Shown here in pieces: positions 51,342 through 59,732 of a stretch of DNA of 64,000 bases. Position 1 is the stretch's first letter. Every line of letters begins with the position of its first letter. Source of the stretch: Planctomycetota bacterium (GTDB lineage Bacteria; Planctomycetota; UBA1135; UBA2386); NCBI GenBank assembly GCA_016713175.1, contig JADJPQ010000013.1, positions 124,001-188,000 on the forward strand, in the 5' to 3' direction. Under the pieces are notes generated by a model, which was given only the letters and a program-made list of their open reading frames with translations, was not told the origin of the DNA and made no database searches. Both the position numbers and the translations under genes were made by a program.

Positions 51342-52283
51342 ATGACCGAAGTGCTGAACACGCTCGTCCTTGGTTCCGGCCCGGCCGGCTACACCGCCGC
51401 CATCTACGCCGCCCGCGCCAACCTCGCGCCAGTGGTGCTCGCCGGTCGCCAGCCCGGCGGCCAGCTCACCATCACCACCGAAGTCGAGAACTACCCGGGG
51501 TTCCCGCACGGCGTCATGGGCCCGCAGATGATGGAGATGTTCAAGGAACAGGCCGAGCGCTTTGGCACCGTCGTCCATGCCGAGATCGGCATCAAGGTCG
51601 ACCTGAAGCAGCGGCCGTTCACCGTCTGGACCGACAACGAGCAGGTGTTCAAGACCAGGACGCTGATCATCGCGACCGGCGCCAGTGCCCAGTATCTGGG
51701 GCTGCCCAATGAACTGGCGCTGCAGGGCCGCGGCGTGTCGGCGTGCGCGACCTGCGACGGGTTCTTCTTCAAGAACAAGAACGTCTATGTCGTCGGCGGC
51801 GGCGATTCGGCGTGCGAAGAAGCCAACTTCCTGACCAAGTTCGCCAGCAAGGTGCACCTCGTCGTGCGCCGCGACTCGCTGCGCGCCAGCAAGATCATGC
51901 AGCAGCGTGCGCTGGACAACCCGAAGATCGAGGTGCTCTGGGAACAGAACGTCACCGACGTGTTCGATCGCGAGGCCGGCAGCGTCAATGGACTGGAGCT
52001 GACCCACACCCGCACCGGCGCCAAGAAGCGGGTGCCGGCCGATGGCCTGTTCCTGGCGATCGGGCACAAGCCGAACACCGAGCTGTTCGCAGGCCTGCTC
52101 GACATGGACGACAAGGGCTACCTGAAGACCGTGCCCGGACGCACGGCGATGAACATTCCGGGTGTGTTTGCCTGCGGCGACGTGCAGGATTCGTTCTACC
52201 GTCAGGCGGTTACGGCGGCCGGTTCGGGCTGCATGGCCGCAATCGAGGTCGAACGCTGGCTGGAAGCAAACCACACTGCGTAG
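51342..52283 (+). CDS. trxB: Thioredoxin reductase
   Basis: 313 residues, the normal length of the low-molecular-weight NADPH enzyme. The FAD site GSGPAGYTAAIYAARA is at about 11-26. The redox-active disulfide motif CATCDG is at about 135-140. The NADPH-binding Rossmann motif VVGGGDSACEEANFLT follows. The C-terminal FAD segment is MNIPGVFACGDVQDSFYRQAVTAAGSGCMAA. The ATG at 51342 gives the canonical N-terminus; in-frame codons further upstream extend it without homology. It reduces thioredoxin in the cytoplasm. The redox partner of the predicted thioredoxin-like selenoprotein is not known, but this is the only reductase in view. Confidence 0.96.
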   Translation: MTEVLNTLVLGSGPAGYTAAIYAARANLAPVVLAGRQPGGQLTITTEVENYPGFPHGVMGPQMMEMFKEQAERFGTVVHAEIGIKVDLKQRPFTVWTDNEQVFKTRTLIIATGASAQYLGLPNELALQGRGVSACATCDGFFFKNKNVYVVGGGDSACEEANFLTKFASKVHLVVRRDSLRASKIMQQRALDNPKIEVLWEQNVTDVFDREAGSVNGLELTHTRTGAKKRVPADGLFLAIGHKPNTELFAGLLDMDDKGYLKTVPGRTAMNIPGVFACGDVQDSFYRQAVTAAGSGCMAAIEVERWLEANHTA

Positions 52284-52367
52284 TTTCAGCGGCCAGCGCC
52301 CCATCCGGCCGACGTAGCGCTACCCTGGCGGCCCTCGCTTCTCGCCCGCCAACAGGATCCGCATCCG

Positions 52368-53729
52368 ATGCTTCGTCGCCTGCTCGCCAAAACACAGTGC
52401 TGGTTGTTGTCTGCTGCCTTGCTGTCTGCCGCCCTCGCGGCGCAACAGCCGTTCTGGATCGGCATGATGCCGGACACGCAGCATTACACGACCGATCCCG
52501 TCGTGCGCATGCGGCACTTCCGCGACATGGTCGCCCACCTGACCCTGTGGCGACCGGACTTCGTCACTCACGTCGGTGATCTGACGCAGAACGCAGCACC
52601 CGTCGAGTTCGAACGCGCCATGGCCGCGCTGGCGCCGTTCGATGCATTCGGCATTCCGTACCGGATCTGCGCTGGCAATCACGACTACGAGAACGGCCGC
52701 AAGCCGGACCTGACGACCTTCCACCAGTACGCCGGCGCATCGCCCACCTGGTACGTCGACGATCGCTTCCTGGCGATCAATCTGGAGTGGCTGCCGAGCG
52801 ACGCCGAGATCGAGATCGCGCGCCAGGTGATGGATGCGCATCCACGGCTGCCAACGATCCTGACCACGCACGAATGGCTGTTCGCCGGCAACCCGGCCGA
52901 ACGCTCGACATTCGGCGCCAACAAGGACGGCGATGGCGACAACTCAGCGGAGGAGACCTGGCAGAAACTGGTCGTACCCTATCCGCAGGTGGTGATGGTG
53001 CTGTGCGGTCACAAACACGGCGAAGGCCTGCGCACCGACACGACGCCATTTGGCCGCGTCGTCCATCAGATGCTGTTCAACCCGCAGGACGACCCGTTCG
53101 GCGGTCAGGGGTTCTTCCGCTGCATCGCCTGGCAGCCCGGCTACATCGGCGTCTGGTCGCTGACCATGACGTGGGCCGGCATGACTCCGAACCGGACCAG
53201 CTTCTTCACGCTGCCGGCCAACCTCTCCGACATCCCACATGCACGCCACGTGCGCAGCGGCCAGGACACGTTCGTGATCCCGAGCTGGCCGAATTCGGCG
53301 CGCGGCAGTCACGAACAGGTGTTCGCCGCCAACACTGGCGCGTTCGAGAAGGGGCTGTTGCGATTCGACCTGCCCGCCGACCTGCGGTCGTGCCGGCAGG
53401 CGCTGTTGACGCTCTGCGTCGAAGGCTATGGGGCCGAAGGCGATGGCATGGCCCTGCATCGGATGCGGCGCGGCTGGTCGCCGAACGCGACCTGGACCTC
53501 GCTTGGCGGCTTGACGCTCGGCCTCGACGCCGAAGCAACTCCGACGGTCAGCACCGGAGCGCTGGGCAAGGGCACGATCAGCGTCGACGTCACCGCGGAC
53601 ATTCGCGCCTGGCTCGGCACCACGCAGAACCACGGCTGGCTGATCGCCGGTCGCGGCGCCTCGGTGGCCTTCCGCAGTTTCGACTGGCGGGCTCCGAGCG
53701 AACGACCGCTGCTGACGATCGTGCCCTGA
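52368..53729 (+). CDS. Secreted metallophosphoesterase with C-terminal DNRLRE-like domain
   Basis: 453 residues with a signal peptide (QCWLLSAALLSAALAAQ). Calcineurin-like metal ligands appear in order: MPDTQHY, THVGDLTQN, AGNHDYENG, TTHEWL and CGHKHGEG. The di-metal site is complete. After about residue 280 a beta-sandwich follows (DTFVIPSWPNS, GLLRFDLPADLRSCRQALLTL, WSPNATWTSLGG, DVTADIRAWLGTTQNHGWLI). This is the DNRLRE arrangement often found on secreted planctomycete enzymes. The substrate is unknown, with an extracellular phosphoester most likely. Confidence 0.9.
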   Translation: MLRRLLAKTQCWLLSAALLSAALAAQQPFWIGMMPDTQHYTTDPVVRMRHFRDMVAHLTLWRPDFVTHVGDLTQNAAPVEFERAMAALAPFDAFGIPYRICAGNHDYENGRKPDLTTFHQYAGASPTWYVDDRFLAINLEWLPSDAEIEIARQVMDAHPRLPTILTTHEWLFAGNPAERSTFGANKDGDGDNSAEETWQKLVVPYPQVVMVLCGHKHGEGLRTDTTPFGRVVHQMLFNPQDDPFGGQGFFRCIAWQPGYIGVWSLTMTWAGMTPNRTSFFTLPANLSDIPHARHVRSGQDTFVIPSWPNSARGSHEQVFAANTGAFEKGLLRFDLPADLRSCRQALLTLCVEGYGAEGDGMALHRMRRGWSPNATWTSLGGLTLGLDAEATPTVSTGALGKGTISVDVTADIRAWLGTTQNHGWLIAGRGASVAFRSFDWRAPSERPLLTIVP

Positions 53730-53781
53730 CCGGCGGCGGCGAACTGGCGACGGCGCCCCGCACCGCTACTGTGGGGTGCGA

Positions 53782-55404
53782 ATGCCGTACGCCGACATCG
53801 AGCGCCGGATCCTGGAGCAGTATTTCTCGACCGTCGACGGGCCCGAGCACGCCGACATCTATCTGGTGCGGAACCTGCCGCCGGAGGTCGCCGCCACGTT
53901 GAACGGCGTCTACTCGCGCAGCAGCAAGTCGATGCGCGACAACTTCCTCGAACGGCTGAAGCAGGGGCTCGCTGCCGCCGGCCGGACCCTCGAGAGCCTC
54001 GAGGTGGCCGACCAGCCCCGGGATCTGCTGTCGGCGGTGATGGCCGACAAGAGCGGGCAGTTCCTGAAGACGTATGCGATCGACCACGGCCACAACTCGC
54101 TGCGCGAGGGCTCGGTCGTGCATCTGGCGGTCGAGCGCGTGTCCCAACTGGTCACGCGGTTCCTGCAGCGCGAACGCCGCTGTTCGTTCGAGGAATCCTC
54201 GACGCGCTACATCTCGTTCGGCGCCGAGTCGCATTGGCGCGATCCGGACGTGATCGCCGCCGGCGGCGACGTTGCCAAGGCCTACGACGAGATCCTCGCC
54301 GCCACGTTCGCGCTCTACACCGACGCCAGCGAACGACTGCTCGACCACTTGCGGCAGCTCCGCCCGCTGCAGGCCGGCGAGAAGGAAGGCCCGTGGCTGC
54401 GCGCGCTGAAGGCCGAGGCGTTCGACGCCGCGCGCTACCTGCTGACGCCGGCGATCCAGACCAAGTGGGGCATGGTCTGCGACGCCCGCACGCTGTCGGG
54501 GATGATCACCGAACTGGCGAGCCATCCGCTGGCCGAGTTCCGGCTGGTCGGCGAACGGCTGAAGCAGCAGGCCGAGACCGCGCTGCCGACGCTGCTCGCG
54601 CATGGCAAGCCCAACCCGTTCCTGCGCGACCTGCACGCCCGCCTGCCGGCCATCGCCGAACGGCTCGGCTTCAAGACCACGCCGGTCCATCACGGTCATG
54701 GCGAAGGCCACACGACGCTGCTGTCCTTCGATCACGATCTCGATGCCCGCCTGCTGGCGTCGCTGCTGTACGAACACGCACGGCAACCGCTGGCGCATCT
54801 GGTGGCCACGATCAAGGCGATGACCGAGGGGCAACGCCAGGCCCTGCTGCACGAAGTGCTGTCCCAGCGCGGAGCGCACGACGACTGGCCGGCGGGCCTG
54901 GAAGGCGCGCAACCGTTCGAGTTCGAAACGATGCTCGACTTCGGCGCCTATCGCGACATCGGCAGGCACCGGAAGGGCTTCCAGCAGCAACAAGCCTTGA
55001 CCACCGTGCACGGCTTCGCGATGCCGCCGCTGATCGCCGAGGCCGGCCTCGCCGACCGCTACCAACAGACCCTGGTCCGCGCCGCAGAACTGCAGCAGCA
55101 GGTCGCCGCGCGCTTCCCGCTGGCCGCCGGCTACGTGACGCCGTTCGCGTTCCTGCAACGCGTGCGCGTCGTGTTCGATCCGCGCCAGGTCGCCTACTTC
55201 GTCGAGCTGCGTTCGGGTCCGGAAGGACACTTCTCGTACCGCAAGGTCGCACTCGACATGTTCGCCGCGGTGCAGAAGGTCACGCCGCTGTTCGCACAGT
55301 GGATCCGCGCGCGTCAGGGCGAAGCGTTCCTCGGCCGCATGGAGAACGAACAGTCGGCGGACGAGCGGCGGCTGCGGCGGATGAAGGCCGCCGGCGACGC
55401 GTAG
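53782..55404 (+). CDS. Double-domain ThyX-like protein (FAD-dependent thymidylate synthase family)
   Basis: 540 residues from the ATG at 53782, roughly twice the length of typical ThyX. The first half carries RERRCSFEESSTRY (about residue 129), which fits the ThyX signature RHRxxSxNExSxRY at R, R, S, E, S and RY; His is replaced by Glu and Asn by Glu. The second half has RHRKGF followed by QQQQ, and the matching region LDFGAYRDIGRHRK is ThyX-like. Both halves have the helical segments of the fold (HNSLREGSVVHLAVERVSQL, RVRVVFDPRQVAYFVELRSGPEGHFSYR). The protein may be one fused tandem duplication in which the two halves share or have lost the active site. Whether it still makes dTMP cannot be told. 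Confidence 0.78.
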   Translation: MPYADIERRILEQYFSTVDGPEHADIYLVRNLPPEVAATLNGVYSRSSKSMRDNFLERLKQGLAAAGRTLESLEVADQPRDLLSAVMADKSGQFLKTYAIDHGHNSLREGSVVHLAVERVSQLVTRFLQRERRCSFEESSTRYISFGAESHWRDPDVIAAGGDVAKAYDEILAATFALYTDASERLLDHLRQLRPLQAGEKEGPWLRALKAEAFDAARYLLTPAIQTKWGMVCDARTLSGMITELASHPLAEFRLVGERLKQQAETALPTLLAHGKPNPFLRDLHARLPAIAERLGFKTTPVHHGHGEGHTTLLSFDHDLDARLLASLLYEHARQPLAHLVATIKAMTEGQRQALLHEVLSQRGAHDDWPAGLEGAQPFEFETMLDFGAYRDIGRHRKGFQQQQALTTVHGFAMPPLIAEAGLADRYQQTLVRAAELQQQVAARFPLAAGYVTPFAFLQRVRVVFDPRQVAYFVELRSGPEGHFSYRKVALDMFAAVQKVTPLFAQWIRARQGEAFLGRMENEQSADERRLRRMKAAGDA

Positions 55405-55410
55405 CGCCGG

Positions 55411-57531
55411 TCAGCGCAAGAACAGGTCGATCGGATTGGTCGGCACGCCCGAACCGCCGAGCAGATCGTCGAACACCCACGCCGCGAACGACAGCCGCAG
55501 GCCGACGAACATCGGATCCAGCGGCGCCGCCGTCGACAGATCCATGATCGCGGTCGCTTCGCCCGTCACCGGGTGCAGGTCGCCGAGGAAGCCGGCAAAC
55601 TGGGGCAACGTGATCGCGCCGAGGATCACGCCGTACAGCCAGTCGTTCTCGAGCGGCAGTGAGCCGTTCAGGAACGGGTGTCGTGGCAGGTGGCCGCCGA
55701 GGCTGGCGGAGATGAAGTACACCCGACCGGCGTTGGCGGCGCCCCCACGGACCCGCAAGTGCACCGGCGGCAACGTCTGCACCGGCACGTCGACGCCCGA
55801 TTCAACCACCAGGGCCGGCGGCGGTGTCGCGAGTGGCAATTCGATCCACGAGCCGGTGCCGGCGTCGCCGCGACGGACATCGACCTGGAACGGCACGAAC
55901 AGTGGCGCCGCCTCGAGCGCCTGCGCCAACGGGAACTCGCGCAGCCACAGATTGCGCAGCCGCAGCCGCACCGTCGTGCCCGCCGCCATCACCGTCGCCA
56001 CCGGCGGCAGCAGGAACTCGACCGACTCGCCGACGCCGATCTGGCTGATCCGCGACGCGACACCCCAGCTCGACAGCAACACCTCGTCACCCCCAGGCTC
56101 CTGCACGGTCAGCAGCGCCGCCAGCATCCATTCGACACTCTGCGGCACGACCTCGAGGTGGACGCGCACCGCCGCATCGATCTGCTGTGCCGTCGCCAAC
56201 GTCGTCGCAAAGACCTGCTCGGACAACGGACAGTCGGTCAGCACTTCCGGCAACGCCCGATTGGCGGCGAGTGCCAGGTAGTCGGTGGCCGTGAAGTTCG
56301 GGTCGGTGATCGTCTGCTGGATCGTCACCGGCGGCAGCGCCGCCGCCGGCGCCGTCGGCGACAACACCGGGCCGCCCTGGTCATCGAGCCAGAACCGTGT
56401 CGGCGCATTGGCGACCAACGGATCGCCGCGATGCACACGCGTCCACGCGAAGTTCGGGTCCTCGCGCTGCGTGCGGTCGAGCGGCACCGCCGACATCACG
56501 AAGCGATCATCGACTTCGATGTCGACCTCGTTGGCCTCGTGCCACAGCCAGCGATCGAGCCAGCGGACGATCAGCGCGTCGCGGAACACGCGTTCGTGCA
56601 CGTTGTCCGGCGTGTTGTGGCCGATCGTGCTCAGCAGCGCGCGATTGGGCGCGGTCATCCCCTGTAGCACCTGCAGCGTCTGCAGCGGACTGTCGATCAG
56701 GTCGTGGTAGGCGTGCGAGTACAGCACCGGCACCGTGCTCGCCGCCAGCCGTGCGGCGATCGGCCGGTTCTCGGCCGTCCATTGCGCCACCAGCCCGGCC
56801 GCATCCTGCGCCCGGAACGCCGCCGCCGCCGCGTTCTTGAACGCCGGCGCCAGTACGAACGGTGGCACGACGTCGTCGGAGATCAGGTTGATGAACCACG
56901 TGCTCCACAACTGCCCGCCGCGGATCCAGTCCTGCACCGGCTCGGCGACGTAGTCGACCGCGACCGCGCAAGCGATCGGCGGGAACATCACCGCGCCGCG
57001 GCCGGTGACCGCGAGCGGCTGTCCTGACCAGGCAACACCGTTCCACGCGTGCACGCCGCCTTGGCTGCTGCCGACGATGGCGACGCGCGTGGCATCGACG
57101 ATGCCTTGCCAGCTCGTGCGCGTGGCCGCACCCAGGATCTGTTCGGCCAGATCGAAGCGTTCGATCTCGCCCCAGATCGTGCAGCCTTCATTGGGGTGGC
57201 CGACGTTCAGCAACTGCGCCTGGCCCTGACCACGCACATCGTAGGCCCACACCGCATAGCCTTGACTCGCGAGGAACTGCTGCAGCGCCAGATCACCGAA
57301 CCGGCTGTCGCCAAGGCGATGGACGAACACCACCAGCGGCCAGCCGCACGACGGCGCTGGCACGTCCGGACGCCACAGGTTGCCCATCGTCTGGTAGGCG
57401 TCGGAATAGGTGACCGACAGCGTCTCGAGGACCACCGGCAGCCCGCCTGCCGGGATCGGCGGTCGCGGACAGACCTGGGCTGGGCACAGCGCGAGCGTGC
57501 CGAGGATGCCGAGCGGGAGGTGCAATCGCAT
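55411..57531 (-). CDS. Secreted CocE/NonD-like (S15-type) alpha/beta hydrolase with C-terminal jelly-roll
   Basis: 706 residues from the ATG at 57531, with a signal peptide (LPLGILGTLALCPAQ). An alpha/beta hydrolase core occupies about 30-380: VVFVHRLGDSRFGD, AVWAYDVRGQGQ, nucleophile elbow VGSSQGG, an acid candidate in the YSHAYHDLIDSPLQ segment and a His candidate in STIGHNTPDN. The arrangement resembles Xaa-Pro peptidase/cocaine-esterase relatives (CocE/NonD). The C-terminal half (QQIDAAVRVHLEVVPQSVEWMLAALLTV, VEFLLPPVATVMAAGTTVRLRLRNLWLREFPLA) is the beta-sandwich found behind S15 enzymes. The natural substrate is unknown. Confidence 0.8.
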   Translation of the reverse strand: MRLHLPLGILGTLALCPAQVCPRPPIPAGGLPVVLETLSVTYSDAYQTMGNLWRPDVPAPSCGWPLVVFVHRLGDSRFGDLALQQFLASQGYAVWAYDVRGQGQAQLLNVGHPNEGCTIWGEIERFDLAEQILGAATRTSWQGIVDATRVAIVGSSQGGVHAWNGVAWSGQPLAVTGRGAVMFPPIACAVAVDYVAEPVQDWIRGGQLWSTWFINLISDDVVPPFVLAPAFKNAAAAAFRAQDAAGLVAQWTAENRPIAARLAASTVPVLYSHAYHDLIDSPLQTLQVLQGMTAPNRALLSTIGHNTPDNVHERVFRDALIVRWLDRWLWHEANEVDIEVDDRFVMSAVPLDRTQREDPNFAWTRVHRGDPLVANAPTRFWLDDQGGPVLSPTAPAAALPPVTIQQTITDPNFTATDYLALAANRALPEVLTDCPLSEQVFATTLATAQQIDAAVRVHLEVVPQSVEWMLAALLTVQEPGGDEVLLSSWGVASRISQIGVGESVEFLLPPVATVMAAGTTVRLRLRNLWLREFPLAQALEAAPLFVPFQVDVRRGDAGTGSWIELPLATPPPALVVESGVDVPVQTLPPVHLRVRGGAANAGRVYFISASLGGHLPRHPFLNGSLPLENDWLYGVILGAITLPQFAGFLGDLHPVTGEATAIMDLSTAAPLDPMFVGLRLSFAAWVFDDLLGGSGVPTNPIDLFLR

Positions 57532-57701
57532 GGCGGAGCGGGAGAGGCGGGCGGAAGCATAGCGAACGCGCGGGTGGGGCGGAGGCGACGCGTGTCGGCG
57601 TTCGCAGCAAGAACGCAACGGCCGGTTGGACGGGCCATGAGACCGGACAACCCGGTTTACGCCCCAGCGCGCGTGCCAGTCGTGCCGGCCGCATCGTCCG
57701 G

Positions 57702-57731
57702 GGACCTCGAGACCTCGCGCGAGGAAGGTCC
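57702..57731 (-). terminator. Nested hairpin after the glycosyltransferase-like gene
   Basis: GGACCT (57702-57707) pairs with AGGTCC (57726-57731), and the interior CCTCGCGCGAGG (57713-57724) is itself palindromic. It begins 22 bases beyond the stop of the minus-strand gene at 57754. It has no T-tract, so a Rho-independent role is uncertain. Confidence 0.4.
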
Positions 57732-57753
57732 GCCTGCCGACAACGCGCCGGAC

Positions 57754-58497
57754 TCACGTCTCCGCCAGTTCGGCGATCAACCGCGCACCCAATTCGTCGC
57801 GTTCGCGCGGCATCGGCACGATCGCGCGGGCCGGCACACCAACGTCGGTCAACGCCTCGGGAACGGGTGGATCGACGACCGCGATCAGCCGAGCGACCTG
57901 CAGGCTGCCGACCACCAGATCCAGCCGGTTCAGGAACTGTTCGGGACCCGGGAAGCGCGACCCCGGCAGCCATCGCGTCCCATGCAGCCAGCGCGAGTGC
58001 CATGCCGACACCCCAGTGCCGCACGGCGTCGTCACGCAGCGACCACACCGTCTTGGATCGTCGACCACGGCACAGGCCTCGCCACCCGCGAACTGCAGAT
58101 CGCCGCGATGGCACAGCACCTCGCGCGCTTTCACCACCGCCAGCGGCACCGACCCCATCCGATCGGCCAGCCAGAGCGTCTGCACCGTTCCGACCGCCCC
58201 GAGCCCCAAGTGGATCACCGAATCCGCCGGCCGATGCCGTAGCAGCTTTGCCAGCGCGACATCGAGCGCCACGTCGTCGCCCCGTGCCGTCACCCGGTGG
58301 AACCCAGGCACCGGCGCGACGAAGTCGATCACCTCGACGCCGGCCGGCGCCGGGACCAACACCCCGGGCGGCAGCGCCCGCAGCCAGGTCACTTCGATGC
58401 CGTGCCCCCGCAGCGCCGCCAGCACCCGTTCCCCCACCGCCACGCTCCAATGCGGGCCCGGGCCATTGCCGCGCGCGGTCACGACGACGACGAACAT
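57754..58497 (-). CDS. Glycosyltransferase-family-4-like N-terminal domain with a Cys cluster (tentative)
   Basis: 247 residues from the ATG at 58497. The order of elements resembles the N-terminal Rossmann half of GT4 enzymes: FVVVVTARGNGPGPH, ALRGHGIEVTWLRAL, VIHLGLGAVGTVQTLWLADRMGSVPLAVVKARE. A cluster of four Cys (EACAVVDDPRRCGRCVTTPCG) could bind zinc. The C-terminal sugar-nucleotide half of a full GT4 is missing, so it is either a truncated relative or an independent Rossmann protein. It is divergent from the FIST operon, with 47 bases between starts. The identification is weak. Confidence 0.5.
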   Translation of the reverse strand: MFVVVVTARGNGPGPHWSVAVGERVLAALRGHGIEVTWLRALPPGVLVPAPAGVEVIDFVAPVPGFHRVTARGDDVALDVALAKLLRHRPADSVIHLGLGAVGTVQTLWLADRMGSVPLAVVKAREVLCHRGDLQFAGGEACAVVDDPRRCGRCVTTPCGTGVSAWHSRWLHGTRWLPGSRFPGPEQFLNRLDLVVGSLQVARLIAVVDPPVPEALTDVGVPARAIVPMPRERDELGARLIAELAET

Positions 58498-58544
58498 CGC
58501 AGGGGAACGTACCAACCCGACGATCCGGCGGATATGGTCGCCGC

Positions 58545-59732
58545 ATGCGCTTTGCGAGCGCCATCGCCCGCGACCACGACCTCGAATCCGCCTGCCGCGC
58601 CGCCGCCGCGACCGCGCGCGACCGCCTCGGTGGCATCGCCGCCGACTTCGCGATCGCGTTCGTGTCGCCGCGCTACGGCCATGACATCGAACGCGCCGCC
58701 ATCTGGCTCGGCGAACACCTCGGCACCCGCACGCTGTGCGGCTGCACCGGCGGCGGCATCATCGGCGGCGGCATCGAGGTCGAGGACCAGCGCGCCGTCG
58801 CGGTGCTCGCCGCCAAACTGCCCGGCGTCACCTCGCACGTGCTCGAACTCGGCAACGGCGACCTGCCCGATGCCGATGGCCCGCCGTCGGCCTGGCACCA
58901 GCTGATACCCGAGCCGCCGGATCGCGTGCGCGCGTTCCTGGTGCTGCCCGAACCGTTCCACTTCGACGCCCAGGCGCTGCTCGCCGGCCTCGATTTCGCG
59001 TGGCCGTCGGTGCCCAAGATCGGCGGCATCGCCAGCGGCAGCCGCCACCCGGACGGCCATGGCCTGCTGATCGGCCGCCGCGTCGTCCGCACCGGCGCCT
59101 TGCTGATCGCGTTGTGCGGCAACATCGACGTGCAAGCCGTCGTCGCCCAGGGTTGCAAACCGCTCGGCGCCATCGGCAAGGTCACCCGCTGCGCCGGTCA
59201 GCGCGTGGACCAGATCGATGGCATGCCGGCGATGCAGTTCTTGCAAGCACAGTTGCGCCAACTGGCCGACACCGACGAGGAACTGACGCCCCATAACCCG
59301 CTGTTCTTCGGCATCGCGATGGACACGTTCGCCGATCCGGCGGCACCGGGCGAGTTCCTGATCCGCAACATCCACGGCGTCGATCCGGCCGGCCGCCTGA
59401 TGGTCGGCGAAGCCCCGGGAACCGGCCGGCTCGTGCAGTTCCACATCCGCGACAGCGCGACATCGGCACTGGACCTGCAGCAGTTGCTGGCGCGCGGCCA
59501 CGTCGAATCGGCTCGTGGTGCGCTGCTGTTCAGTTGTCTGGGTCGCGGCAAGGCGCTGTACGGACGCACCGGCCACGACAGCGACCTGTTCTTCGCCGCG
59601 GCCGGCGAAGTGCCGCTGGCGGGGTTCTTCTGCAACGGCGAGATCGGTCCGGTCGGCGGCAGCACGTTCCTGCACGGCTACACCTCGTCGTTCGCGATCT
59701 TCCGACCCGCACCCGTTGGCAACCACGGATGA
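58545..59732 (+). CDS. FIST-domain (FIST_N/FIST_C) sensory protein
   Basis: 395 residues. The ATG at 58545 begins MRFASAIARDHD; a longer open frame upstream has no FIST sequence. The FIST_N half has ADFAIAFVSPRYG, TLCGCTGGGIIGGG and EVEDQRAVAVLAAKLPG. FIST_C follows, with QVVAQGCKPLGAIGKVTRC, DTDEELTPHNPLFFGIAMD and GALLFSCLGRGKALYGRTGHDSDLFF, then GEIGPVGGSTFLHGYTSSFAIF at the end. FIST domains are thought to bind amino acids or other small ligands and are often tied to signalling. Here the domain stands alone. The stop overlaps the permease start by four bases (ATGA), so the two form one operon. Confidence 0.9.
   Translation: MRFASAIARDHDLESACRAAAATARDRLGGIAADFAIAFVSPRYGHDIERAAIWLGEHLGTRTLCGCTGGGIIGGGIEVEDQRAVAVLAAKLPGVTSHVLELGNGDLPDADGPPSAWHQLIPEPPDRVRAFLVLPEPFHFDAQALLAGLDFAWPSVPKIGGIASGSRHPDGHGLLIGRRVVRTGALLIALCGNIDVQAVVAQGCKPLGAIGKVTRCAGQRVDQIDGMPAMQFLQAQLRQLADTDEELTPHNPLFFGIAMDTFADPAAPGEFLIRNIHGVDPAGRLMVGEAPGTGRLVQFHIRDSATSALDLQQLLARGHVESARGALLFSCLGRGKALYGRTGHDSDLFFAAAGEVPLAGFFCNGEIGPVGGSTFLHGYTSSFAIFRPAPVGNHG

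Noticed and set aside
57532..57753. A tRNA or small RNA in the gap before the CocE-like gene
   Set aside because: No T-loop or acceptor-stem pattern was found. The only structure is the nested hairpin listed as a possible terminator.
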